Source: Candidatus Paraburkholderia schumanniana
GTDB taxonomy: Bacteria > Pseudomonadota > Gammaproteobacteria > Burkholderiales > Burkholderiaceae
DNA length: 35,360 nt
NCBI GenBank assembly: GCA_001189335.2
Contig: LFJH01000007.1
Coordinates: forward strand, 1-35,360
Direction of reading: 5' to 3'
The notes beneath the pieces are model-generated. The model was not told the DNA's origin and ran no database searches. It was given only the letters and a program-made list of their open reading frames with translations. The position numbers and the translations under genes are program-made. Below are positions 1 to 7,635 of this stretch, one piece after another (position 1 is the stretch's first letter; each line of letters begins with the position of its first letter).

Positions 1-228
1 CGCTGACATTTGATGACGTGAACGGCACAGCGACCCAGCGAGGAACCAGAAACAAGAATGGGCTCATTTGAAGCCGCCGTCGTTCTGAGGTTCGTTGGGT
101 GCGACTCTCATCGTGGCGCAGGGAGGAATCCTCTTCAAGACGCCGAATAGATTCACGCAAGCCAACCACAACATCGATATCAACGTTGCAAAAACGGGGA
201 GGACCATAGATTCTTGTTCTTGAGATTG
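1..228. other. Left edge: no recognisable gene
   Basis: About 230 bases lie between the window edge and the sigma-28 promoter. On the minus strand, downstream of that promoter, two short frames are open. One codes for a short peptide with a hydrophobic start that stops inside the window. The other is an arginine- and glutamate-rich frame with no start that I can support. Neither is recognisable and neither has a good ribosome site, so I call no gene. Because a perfect flagellar promoter faces this stretch, it may hold the 5' end or the remains of a class III flagellar or chemotaxis gene continuing off the edge. Confidence 0.4.
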
Positions 229-255
229 TTATCGGCGTGAGAAGGAAAAACTTTA
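229..255 (-). promoter_or_regulatory. Perfect-consensus sigma-28 (FliA) promoter overlapping the fliT stop
   Basis: On the minus strand, TAAAGTTT (248-255) is followed by an 11-base spacer and GCCGATAA (229-236). This is an exact match to the enterobacterial FliA consensus in both boxes and in spacing. The TAA of fliT is the first three bases of the -35 box. Transcription would run leftward, out of the window, so the promoter serves a gene beyond the edge rather than fliT. The match is seen directly; activity is inferred. Confidence 0.8.
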
Positions 256-552
256 GAACCGGGCCGCTCGATGATATTGGCTGGCGGCACTGGCGTTGTC
301 CATCGACCGGCGATAGGTCGCCGAAAGCGTCGTCTGTGCGTCCCGCGCGCGTGCGGTCATCGCATCGATGCTCACCTGGATCTTGCGAATCGCCGCGAGG
401 GCTTCCGCCGGTTGTTCCGCCTGCAGCGCCATCACGAACGGCGCGCGCGCTTCGGAGAGTTCGGCGGCCCGCGCCCAGTCTTCCTTGCTCACTGCCGCCT
501 CGATCGCCTCGGTCAACGCCCAGGCTTTCTGAATCAGTTCCTGCTGGTTCAT
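253..552 (-). CDS. fliT: FliT-like flagellar export chaperone
   Basis: The predicted protein has 99 residues, is largely alpha-helical and is charged, starting MNQQELIQKAWALTEAIEAA. It lies 22 bp downstream of fliD in the same direction, the usual place for the small cytoplasmic chaperone that holds the filament cap protein FliD before export and, in enterics, also binds FlhDC. The frame is open from an ATG start to a TAA stop with no visible lesion. Identification rests mainly on position, size and helical character, because FliT proteins diverge strongly. Its stop codon is part of a sigma-28 promoter for the next gene. It is one of the few intact genes in this motility cluster. Confidence 0.7.
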   Translation of the reverse strand: MNQQELIQKAWALTEAIEAAVSKEDWARAAELSEARAPFVMALQAEQPAEALAAIRKIQVSIDAMTARARDAQTTLSATYRRSMDNASAASQYHRAARF

Positions 553-574
553 GGCTCGGTCTGCTGCCTCTCGG

Positions 575-2092
575 TTACTTTGCGTTTGTCGCCCGCGCGC
601 CCGCGCTGTTGGTGCCGCCGAACAGCGCCGTCAAATAGCTCGATTGCGTCGACATGCTCGACATCAGCGTGTTCAGCGCCGTGAACTGCGCGTTGTAGTC
701 GGTCGTCAGTTGCTGCTTGTAGGCCGTGAGCTGCGTCTGCTGATCCGCGATACTGGACAGGTCGTTGTTCAACGCCGTCGTGCGCGTGTCGATGATGCCG
801 CCCGTCGCCAGAAACGATGTCAGGCTGTTGTTGAGCGAAGCCGCCACGCCGTCGGTCGAGTTGAACAGTTTGGCCACCGTGCCGGAGTTGCTCGTCAGCG
901 CGGCGGAGAGCGTATCGCCGTTCGTCGACAAGCTGCCGTCCGGCTGCAGCGTGATGCCGATCGATGCCAGTTTGACCGCGCTCAAGCCCGTGCCGATCGC
1001 CTTGCTGATCGTGCCCGCGATCGTATTCTTGATGGTGTTCATTATCGAGTCGCCGAGCAGCGCGCCTTGCGTGCTGGAGGTCGAATCGTACGAGGTCAGG
1101 CTCGCCGCCGTCGTGATGAAATTGTTGTATGCCGTGACGAACGAGTTGATCGCGGTCTTCAGGTTGGCGGTGTCCTGGCTGACCGTCAGCGTCTGCGGCG
1201 AGGAGGTGACCGAGTCAGCGGTGAGCGTCATGCTCACGCCCGAGATCGCTTCCTTGACCGTGTTGCTCGCGCTCGTGACCGGTGTGCCCGCGATCGTCAG
1301 ATGCGAGTCCTGGCCCGAGCTGGTCTGGGTCCAGTTGCTGGCGCCGGTCGCGATCGTCGTGTAGGGGGTGACCGTCTTGATCGGATCGTTCGGATCGGTC
1401 GTCGATGTACCCGATGTCGCCGCCAGCGAGTTGAGCGCGCTGTCACTCGAAGTGACGGAAACGTTGATCGCATTGGCGAGCCCCGTCGACGTCGAACGCA
1501 GCACGAGATGCTGGCCGTCCGAGCCATTGATGACGGTCGCCGTGACGCCCGGGTTGTCGGTCGCGGAATTGATCGCGTACGCGATGCCCGCGGGCGTGTT
1601 GTTGCTGCTGTCGATGTTGATCGTGCTCGATTGGCCATTGACCGTGAGCTTTATCGAGCCGGTGCCGAGCGCACCCGCGGCGATTACGCCCGATGTGAGC
1701 GACTGCGACGAGGCGATGTTGCTGACGCTCACGGAATAGCTGTCGGCGACGGCGGTGGTGTCGGCGGTGGCCGTGATGCCCTTGCCGTCCGCTGTGGCCG
1801 TGAAGGCGCCGAGCGCCTTGCCGTTCGAGAGGTTCGTCAGTGAGCTTTGCAGCAGCGACAGGACCGACTTGAGCGATCCGACCGCGGTGAGCTGCGTGTT
1901 GTCGGCCGTTTTCTTGTTGTTGAGCGTGTCGGTCTGTCCCACGACCTTCGCGTTCACGAGCGCGCTGACGAGCGAGTTCACATCCATCGTCGAGTTCGTG
2001 GAACCGCTGATGATCGACTGCGCGGCCTGCTGGACGGCGCTGTTCGGATCGACAGTGGTGCCCGATGTCGAGGTCGTGGCTACGGTGGTCAT
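575..2092 (-). CDS. fliD: Flagellar filament cap protein FliD (hook-associated protein 2)
   Basis: The frame is intact and codes for 505 residues, close to the usual FliD length. The N-terminal helical segment contains the typical MDVNSLVSALVNAK region near residues 37-50. It is followed by a Ser/Thr/Ala-rich central part lacking cysteine, as in exported flagellar axial proteins, and a C-terminal helical segment (about residues 420-505) with the heptad-like pattern needed for filament-cap assembly. FliD caps the growing filament and folds flagellin monomers. It sits between fliC and fliT on the same strand and is separated from fliC by about 180 bases. It is intact although the flagellin it would polymerise is broken, which suggests that decay here is recent. 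Confidence 0.95.
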   Translation of the reverse strand: MTTVATTSTSGTTVDPNSAVQQAAQSIISGSTNSTMDVNSLVSALVNAKVVGQTDTLNNKKTADNTQLTAVGSLKSVLSLLQSSLTNLSNGKALGAFTATADGKGITATADTTAVADSYSVSVSNIASSQSLTSGVIAAGALGTGSIKLTVNGQSSTINIDSSNNTPAGIAYAINSATDNPGVTATVINGSDGQHLVLRSTSTGLANAINVSVTSSDSALNSLAATSGTSTTDPNDPIKTVTPYTTIATGASNWTQTSSGQDSHLTIAGTPVTSASNTVKEAISGVSMTLTADSVTSSPQTLTVSQDTANLKTAINSFVTAYNNFITTAASLTSYDSTSSTQGALLGDSIMNTIKNTIAGTISKAIGTGLSAVKLASIGITLQPDGSLSTNGDTLSAALTSNSGTVAKLFNSTDGVAASLNNSLTSFLATGGIIDTRTTALNNDLSSIADQQTQLTAYKQQLTTDYNAQFTALNTLMSSMSTQSSYLTALFGGTNSAGARATNAK

Positions 2093-2221
2093 GGGTACTC
2101 CGGTCGTTGAGCTTCGCGATCGTTCGAAAATTGGGCGGGAGTCGCCGTCTCCCGAAAACGCGTGCAGGGAGACGAGCTCCCTGTGCGCTGACTGCCTTCT
2201 TGCGGTGATGCCTTGTTACAT

Positions 2222-2253
2222 CCGGCGCGCCTTGTACTGAGAACGCGCGCCGG
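2222..2253 (-). terminator. Hairpin after fliC
   Basis: A perfect 9-bp GC-rich inverted repeat (2222-2230 with 2245-2253) with a 14-base loop lies 20 bases past the fliC stop on the minus strand. There is no T-run after it, so it is either a weak terminator or an RNA-stabilising hairpin between fliC and fliD. Confidence 0.4.
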
Positions 2254-2274
2254 TTACAGCGTCGGCAATGATGC

Positions 2275-3757
2275 TTAGCCGAGGAGCTTCAGAACCTGCT
2301 GCGGCATCGAGTTCGCCTGAGCCAGCACCGAGATACCGGCTTGTTGCAGCACCTGAGCCTTCGACAGGTTCGCGGTTTCCTGCGCGAAGTTCGCGTCGGT
2401 GATCTGCGACTGAGCCGACGACAGGTTGGTCGACTGAGCCTGCTGCGTCGCGGCGATCGAGCTGAAGCGGTTTTGCGCAGCGCCCAGACCTGCCTGAATG
2501 CTGTTCACCGTGTTCAGTGCGTTGTCGATCGATTCGATCGCGACGTTCGCCTTCGTCAGGTCGATGCTCGATACGGCGACCGGTTGTTGGTCGCGTTCGC
2601 CGTTGCGATTCCTGCGCGGCTCGCGAGTTCGTTGGCCGTGCCGAAGCCGGTCGGTGCCGTCGAGCCAAGCGCGCCACCAGCGGTGAAGGCGACCGTATCG
2701 CCGGCCGTGATCGTGAACAGCGCAGCAGCGCCGCTGCTCAGCGCATTACCGTTCTGGTCGGTGAACTTGAAGCTGCCGTTACCGTCGGCGAGCACGTTGA
2801 TCGACGTGATCGCGGCAGTGGCGCCGGTTGCAGCGGTGCCGTCCGCATTCAGCGCGACGCCGGTGATCGTGCCAAGGTTCTGGTTCGCCGTAGCGTACCA
2901 CCTTGGGTCATGCCGTTGTTCGTCGTGCTGATCGTGTTGAGAGCCGTTGCGGCGGTGCTTTGGGCGGACGTCTGATTCGTCGTCGCGAATGCGCCCGAGC
3001 CCGACAGCGTCAGCGGCTTCGGATTCGTCGTCGAACCGGTCGTGCTGGCGCCGAACAGCGAGGTCGTCACGCTCGACGACAAAGCCTGGTTGTTCTGGTC
3101 GGTGAACGTGAAGCTGCCGTTGCCGTCAGCCAGCACGTTGATTGCGGTGATCGCCGGGGTCGTGCCTGCCGCTGCCGTTGCGCTCGTGCTGTCGAGGCTG
3201 ATGCCGCTGATCGTCGAGATCGTCGTGCCCTTTTGCGGCACGCCGCCGCCGAGCTGAGCAGCCGACACGCCCTTGCTCAGATCGACGCTGATCGTCTGGC
3301 CGACGTTCGCGCCGACCTGGAAGCTGACCTGGCCAGCCGAGCCGTCGAGCACATTCGTGCCGTTGTACGTGGTCTGCGAAGCGATACGGTTCACTTCAGC
3401 GATACGCTGCGACACTTCCTTCTGCAGCGCGGCCTGGTCGGTGGCCGAGAGCGAGCCGCTCGAAGCCTGCACGGCCAGCTGGCGGATACGCTGGAGGTTG
3501 TCGGTGATCTGGTTCAGACCGCTCGACGCAGTTTGCGCCATCGACACGCCGTCGTTCGCATTCGACACGCCCTGGTTCAAACCATTGATCTGCGTCGTCA
3601 TGCGCGACGCGATCGCCTGGCCAGCGGCATCGTCGGTGGCGCTGTTGATGCGCTTGCCCAACGACAGGCGGGTGATGGCCGACGACAGCACGCTCTGCGT
3701 GCTGTTGAGGTTCTGCTGGGCAACCAGCGAGTTGATATTGCTATTGATACCGATCAT
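2275..3757 (-). pseudogene. fliC: Flagellin, broken by two frameshifts
   Basis: The filament protein gene starts MIGINSNINSLVAQQNLNST, with the classic D0/D1 N-terminus, and ends in the D1/D0 C-terminus (AQANSMPQQVLKLLG). Between these ends the reading frame changes twice. One base appears lost at about 2890-2896, after NNGMTQGGT, and another at about 2579-2585, after NATNN. With the frames rejoined, all the expected flagellin sequence is present at about 494 residues. The central region carries two similar copies of a block containing INVLADGNGSF. The start is set by an AGGAG site just upstream. As read, translation stops after about 300 residues and lacks the C-terminal helices essential for polymerisation. 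A candidate sigma-28 promoter lies upstream. Confidence 0.9.
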
Positions 3758-3856
3758 TTTTTTGCTCTCCTGGGAGACTTTGTCTGGCTTTGGCTAAAGC
3801 ACCGAGTGTTTGCCTGGCGGTCCTGCGCTCGGTGATAGCCGGCCGCCTACTTGTGG

Positions 3857-3881
3857 TTATCGGGCCCCTCGAAAAACTTAA
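3857..3881 (-). promoter_or_regulatory. Candidate sigma-28 promoter of fliC
   Basis: On the minus strand, TTAAGTTT (3874-3881) is followed by nine bases and CCCGATAA (3857-3864), about 100 bases upstream of the fliC start. Each box is one or two bases off the FliA consensus, and the spacer is two bases shorter than the usual 11. Position and resemblance support the call. The short spacer could mean a degraded promoter. Confidence 0.5.
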
Positions 3882-4001
3882 GGCCCGCGCAAACGATTTA
3901 TGTGATGAATGCTGCCGTAAGGCATTGAAGGCTCGCCCGGCACGGCTTCGGTTTCGCGCGTATGCTTTTCGATCCGTTCTTCTTGCGCATTCGGAGCACA
4001 C

Positions 4002-4952
4002 ATGCAGACACGCAGCATCGGCAATTCGGATCTGAAAGTCGCGCCGCTGGTCTTCGGCGGCAACGTGTTCGGCTGGACCGCCGACGAGCGCACGTCGTTC
4101 TCGATCCTCGACGCATTCGTCGATCACGGCCTTAACTTCATCGATACCGCGGACGTCTATTCCGCGTGGGTCGACGGGCATCAGGGCGGCGAATCGGAGA
4201 CGATCATCGGCAAGTGGTTCAGGAAAAGCGGCAAGCGCCATCGGGTCGTGCTCGCAACGAAAGTGGGCAAGCTCAGCACGCGCGCAGGCCTGACCGCGGC
4301 GAACATCGCGGCGGCCGTCGACGATTCGCTGCGGCGCCTCAAGACCGACTACATCGACGTCTACTTCTCCCATTACGACGACGAGCAAACGCCGCTCGAC
4401 GAGACGCTCCCTGCATATCAGAAGCTCATCAAGGCGGGGAAGGTGCGGGTGATCGGCGCGTCGAACTACACGGGCGAACGGCTCGGAGAGGCGTTGAAGG
4501 TTGCGGAGGATTCGGGCTTGCCGGCCTATCAGATCCTCCAGCCGGAATACAACCTCTACGACCGGGAGGGCTACGAAACCGGTCTCGAGCCGGTGGCCGT
4601 GCAGCACCGGATCGCGGTCGTGCCGTACTACGCTCTCGCGAGCGACTTTCTCTCCGGCGAGTACCGGTCGAAGAAAGACACGTGGAACAAGGCGCGCGGC
4701 TCGCGCGTGGAGAAATATCTCGACGATCGCGGGCTTACGATTCTCGACGCGCTCGACGAAGTGGCGAAGCGCAACGACACGACGCCCGTGAGCGTCGCGC
4801 TGGCATGGCTCATCGCGCGCCCGAGCGTGACGGCGCCGATTGCCAGCGCGACGTCCGTCGGACAACTCGAAAGCCTCGCGGCCGCGACGCGCCTCGCCCT
4901 CGCCGACGAAGACGTGAAACTCCTCGACGAAGCCAGCGCGTGGCAGAAATAG
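4002..4952 (+). CDS. Aldo/keto reductase family oxidoreductase
   Basis: The frame is intact and codes for 316 residues, a normal length for a (beta/alpha)8-barrel NADPH-dependent aldo/keto reductase. The catalytic tetrad can be read directly: Asp48 and Tyr53 in IDTADVY, Lys87 in LATK and His124 in YFSH. The C-terminal part has the family's cofactor-binding region (SVALAWLIARPSVTAPIASA). A GGAG site about 10 bases before the ATG supports the start. It probably reduces an aldehyde or ketone in the cytoplasm; the substrate cannot be told from sequence. It stands alone, divergent from fliC, and is not part of the flagellar regulon by function. Confidence 0.93.
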   Translation: MQTRSIGNSDLKVAPLVFGGNVFGWTADERTSFSILDAFVDHGLNFIDTADVYSAWVDGHQGGESETIIGKWFRKSGKRHRVVLATKVGKLSTRAGLTAANIAAAVDDSLRRLKTDYIDVYFSHYDDEQTPLDETLPAYQKLIKAGKVRVIGASNYTGERLGEALKVAEDSGLPAYQILQPEYNLYDREGYETGLEPVAVQHRIAVVPYYALASDFLSGEYRSKKDTWNKARGSRVEKYLDDRGLTILDALDEVAKRNDTTPVSVALAWLIARPSVTAPIASATSVGQLESLAAATRLALADEDVKLLDEASAWQK

Positions 4953-4988
4953 GTCTGTTGCATCAATGAGTTGGATGGTCCGAAAGTG

Positions 4989-5017
4989 TTGGCAGGGGCG
5001 TGGTGTTCTGGTAACAT
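4989..5017 (+). promoter_or_regulatory. Sigma-70 promoter for rpsU
   Basis: TTGGCA (4989-4994), a 17-base spacer and TAACAT (5012-5017) form a good vegetative promoter, about 290 bases upstream of rpsU. The 5018-5306 leader is long and contains no supported gene, although GC-rich short inverted repeats are present near its end. Together with the 3' end of the previous gene, this accounts for the gap 4953-5306. Confidence 0.6.
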
Positions 5018-5306
5018 TGCGCCCAAATTGAGAAATGTGCCCGATTTCCTGCCTTCGCCGCTGAGAATGACAAAGTCGTCAATAGCCAGCAGCAAACGGC
5101 TCCGAAACGCGCGTTCACGTCGTTCTTTCGAAGGCGCATGCCGCTTCGGCGGCTGAATCCCAACCCTCTCTTTTCCGGCCTCCGTGGCCGCTTTGCTCGT
5201 GTCCGCCGCGCTGCGCATTGTTGTGTCCGGCGGATGATCGGAGTGCCGGGGCGCGGCGGTTTCATCGTCGCGCGCTTAGAAATACGTTTAGCAAACTAGG
5301 ATTTAC

Positions 5307-5507
5307 ATGACCACTATCGTCCTCAAAGAAAACAAGCCGTTCGATGTCGCGATTCGGCGTTTCCGCCGCACCATCGAGCGCAATGGCCTGATCGCCGAAC
5401 TGCGCGAGCGCCAGTCGTACGAAAAGCCGACCACCGAGCGCAAGCGCAAGAAGGCCGCTGCTGTCGCGCGCCTGCGCAGCCAGATGCTGCCGAAGAAGAT
5501 GCACTGA
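5307..5507 (+). CDS. rpsU: Small ribosomal subunit protein bS21
   Basis: This is a highly basic protein of 66 residues starting [20 protein letters not shown], with the family-typical [20 protein letters not shown] segment and the C-terminal SQMLPKKMH. bS21 binds the 30S platform near the anti-Shine-Dalgarno sequence and helps initiation. The protein is about four residues shorter than the roughly 70 I remember for this group; the missing part would lie between KAAAV and LRSQMLPKK. An AGG ribosome site precedes the ATG. It is monocistronic, with its own upstream promoter and a strong terminator after it. Intact. Confidence 0.95.
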   Translation: MTTIVLKENKPFDVAIRRFRRTIERNGLIAELRERQSYEKPTTERKRKKAAAVARLRSQMLPKKMH

Positions 5508-5551
5508 ACATTCTTTCTGGCGCGAGAACCCGCTTCGCGCGCCAGATGGCA

Positions 5552-5594
5552 AAACGGCGGTGCGACCCGTGAGGGCGCACCGCCGTTTCGTTTT
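5552..5594 (+). terminator. Rho-independent terminator after rpsU
   Basis: A perfect 13-bp stem (5552-5564 with 5576-5588) with an 11-base loop is followed by a T-rich tail, TTTCGTTTT. A second, smaller GC-rich hairpin lies just before it (about 5519-5543). This is a strong terminator for rpsU and could also act on the converging unknown gene. Confidence 0.85.
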
Positions 5595-5618
5595 GTCGCT
5601 CGGTCTGGATCGTTGCGT

Positions 5619-5996
5619 TCAGACGAACGCGTGGCGTTTGCCGAGCGCCGCGAGCAGATGCGGCCATTCTTCGACGTCGGCGTCGTCGTGAACCTGCTCC
5701 AGTTCGAGCAGCAGGTCGATGATATTGGGATCGTAGGCATTCACGTTCGACGCGTAGAGCGCCCGGAGCAATTTGCCGTCCTGCGCATGCCGATAATACG
5801 AAATGCCGACACCTTCGAGCGCGGGATCATACACATCGTCCCGCACGAGCGAGCCGATCGCGCACTTGCGGCCTTCGGGACTGCGCAGCCGGCACGAACC
5901 ATTGTCGTCTTCCGAGACTGCGCGCTGCGTCAGCAGATGCGAACTGACGCGCTCGTAAATCTCCTTTGGGCTCAACATCATAATAGGGCTCAACAT
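5619..5996 (-). CDS. Hypothetical protein, paralogue of the upstream gene
   Basis: The product of about 125 residues is of unknown function. It contains CAIGSLVRDDVYDPALEG in the middle and a helical C-terminus NAYDPNIIDLLLELEQVHDD...EEWPHLL. The same pattern (a short CxxG-like loop, then LEG/MEG, then N-x-Y-x-PN-x3-LL-x2-L-x2-VHD) recurs in the gene just upstream, so the two are paralogues in a small operon separated by 17 bases. I chose the ATG at 5994-5996, preceded by a weak AGG. The original start may be the ATG at 5976-5978, because an 18-bp tandem duplication has copied the start region. No membrane segment or signal peptide is seen. I do not recognise the family. Confidence 0.65.
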   Translation of the reverse strand: MLSPIMMLSPKEIYERVSSHLLTQRAVSEDDNGSCRLRSPEGRKCAIGSLVRDDVYDPALEGVGISYYRHAQDGKLLRALYASNVNAYDPNIIDLLLELEQVHDDADVEEWPHLLAALGKRHAFV

Positions 5997-6003
5997 CACA
6001 GCA
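5968..6003. repeat. 18-bp imperfect tandem duplication over a start codon
   Basis: The 13-base sequence gggctcaacatca occurs at 5968-5980 and again at 5986-5998, an offset of exactly 18 bases. It duplicates the start-codon region of the hypothetical gene in frame, adding six codons. Confidence 0.85.
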
Positions 6004-6013
6004 CCTGCAATAC

Positions 6014-6443
6014 TCAAGCAGCCGTTTTCAGAAGCTCGGCGGCGGCGGAAAGGCCAAACTGACGCGCGATCGACGTGAGGCGCTCGCGCCACTCCCACTT
6101 GCCGAACACGTCATGGACGTTCTGCAGGCAGGAGAGCAATTCGACGGTGTTGGGCGAATACGTTGATGCGCGCACGAAGCAGCGCACGCTTGAGCGCCGC
6201 GACGCCGACATCCATATACTCCGGAATCTGCTCGGGCGGCTTCGCGATATAGCGGATGGGCACGCCTTCCATCGCGGTGACGTAGTCGCGCGGCCTGATG
6301 AACCGGCCGACGGGGCAACCGCCGCAATATCCGCGGTAGGCACCGCCTCCGTGCGGCAGCAATGCCGCTTGCCCTTGCACGAAAAGATGCTGTACTGCGC
6401 TATTGAAAATCTCCTGATGGGTCAGGAAGTTCAGGCTTTTCAT
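6014..6443 (-). pseudogene. Hypothetical protein, frameshifted paralogue
   Basis: The gene begins MKSLNFLTHQEIFNSAVQHL after a GGGGAG site and reads through a Gly/Cys loop (GGAYRGYCGGCPVGRF) and AMEGVPIRYI. At about 6159-6163 one base appears missing: the frame in use continues to a different tail, whereas the neighbouring frame gives YSPNTVELLSCLQNVHD and an EWRERL segment that match the downstream paralogue exactly in pattern. Rejoined, it would be about 143 residues. It lies 17 bases upstream of its paralogue on the same strand, so loss may be buffered by the second copy. Function unknown. Confidence 0.65.
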
Positions 6444-6905
6444 GATCTTCTCCCCTGCGCCCCTGCGCAGGGGCCATGCGTTTAGATTGTTCGAGGACCT
6501 GCACCTGCTGCACCGGAGCGGCGGCGTGGTTGCGAATGTGGCGCAACCTCAATGAACGCTTCGCCGCCCAGATACTGCTTCGAGCACGGCGGTTTTGCCG
6601 GCCTGGGCTTTCGGTCCACTTCGCCCTGTGTGCTCGCGTCGGATTTCTACACTCGATGAACCATCCGTACACCGCCAGTTATAACGGTTCGGTCCGGTAA
6701 AAAGGTGCGCCAGCGCACGCGGCGACGCCATTTTTACACGGACCGCACGTTCGTGCAGTGCGCAAAATACATTGAAAACCCTTGCATAGCGGAGATTTAC
6801 GCGTGCTTCGCTGCAAAAAAATGGCTTGTATTGTGGTATTTTCCCTGAGCCGCGCGTTTCGCGTTGAGAAATGTTGTCAAAACGCAAAAATCTTCCGTTA
6901 TGGAG
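6444..6905. other. Intergenic, AT-rich in part; no gene found
   Basis: Between the unknown operon and tag lie about 460 bases. The first 30 hold a GC-rich palindrome (cccctgcg...) next to the ribosome site of the 6014-6443 gene. The part from 6690 to 6900 is clearly more AT-rich than its surroundings, with several A and T runs. A leftward promoter for the unknown operon is expected here, but no convincing -35/-10 pair stands out. Open frames in this stretch have no family signal, and I do not call them. Confidence 0.5.
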
Positions 6906-7523
6906 TCAGCGGGCGGATTTGGCCGTCGCTTTACGTTTCGCCCCGGGTTTTCCTCGTGAGAGGCAACCGACGGCATGATCGTTGACCATGCCCGTCGCCT
7001 GCATGAACGCGTAGCAGATGGTCGTGCCGACGAACTTGCAGCCGTACTTCTTGAGCGCCTTGCTCAGCGCATCGGATTCGGGCGTCGATGTGGGCGTCGA
7101 TGCGGGCGTGGGGTTGTTCGTGTCGCGCGGTCTGTCGATGGGCGCACCGCCGACGAAGGACCACACGAAATCGGCGAACGAGCCGTGTTCCTGCTGGATC
7201 TGCTGCACGGCGCGCGCATTCGTCACCGCCGATTCGATCTTCGCCCGGTTGCGCACGATGCGCGCGTCCTGCACGATCCGCTTGATGTCCTTCTCCGTGA
7301 AGCGCGCGACCCGGTCGATGTCGAAGCCCGCGAACAGCGCCCGATAGCCTTCGCGCTTGTTGAGGATGGTCGACCAGGAAAGGCCGGCCTGCGCGCCTTC
7401 GAGCACGAGCATCTCGAACAGATGCTGATCGTCGTGGGACGGCACGCCCCATTCGTCGTCGTGGTACTGGATCATCGCGTCGGTCGTGGCCCACGCGCAG
7501 CGCTTGTGTTCAGTGTCTGCCAT
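6906..7523 (-). CDS. tag: DNA-3-methyladenine glycosylase I
   Basis: An intact product of 205 residues. It removes 3-methyladenine from alkylated DNA, the first step of base excision repair. The family hallmarks are present: Cys9 and His21 in RCAWATTDAMIQYHDDEWG, and the C-terminal zinc ligands His183 and Cys187 in VNDHAVGC, which form the zinc snap known from E. coli Tag. The KYGCKFVGTTICYAFMQA segment is typical. The ATG at 7521-7523 gives the normal N-terminus. A low-complexity linker near residues 135-148 (Thr/Pro/Ser repeats) is coded by a 12-bp minisatellite. It is divergent from the BadF-type pseudogene. Confidence 0.95.
   Translation of the reverse strand: MADTEHKRCAWATTDAMIQYHDDEWGVPSHDDQHLFEMLVLEGAQAGLSWSTILNKREGYRALFAGFDIDRVARFTEKDIKRIVQDARIVRNRAKIESAVTNARAVQQIQQEHGSFADFVWSFVGGAPIDRPRDTNNPTPASTPTSTPESDALSKALKKYGCKFVGTTICYAFMQATGMVNDHAVGCLSRGKPGAKRKATAKSAR
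7080..7113. repeat. 12-bp minisatellite inside tag
   Basis: Units gggcgtcgatgt and gggcgtcgatgc plus a partial third copy lie head to tail. On the coding strand they give Thr-Pro-x-Ser repeats in the Tag linker, so the repeat is in frame and probably tolerated. Confidence 0.75.
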
Positions 7524-7635
7524 TGCGAGTGCTCGTTGTTTTTCGATCGCGCCAGCATAGCGGAACGCGCGCGCCGCGCCATCCATGCCGTGCGGCCGAT
7601 TGGCGCATGCCGCGGCGGCCGGTAAGCTTGCGGCC

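Noticed and set aside
6549-6887. Minus-strand frame of 112 codons between tag and the unknown pair
   Set aside because: No ribosome site, no domain signal, mixed composition; treated as intergenic.
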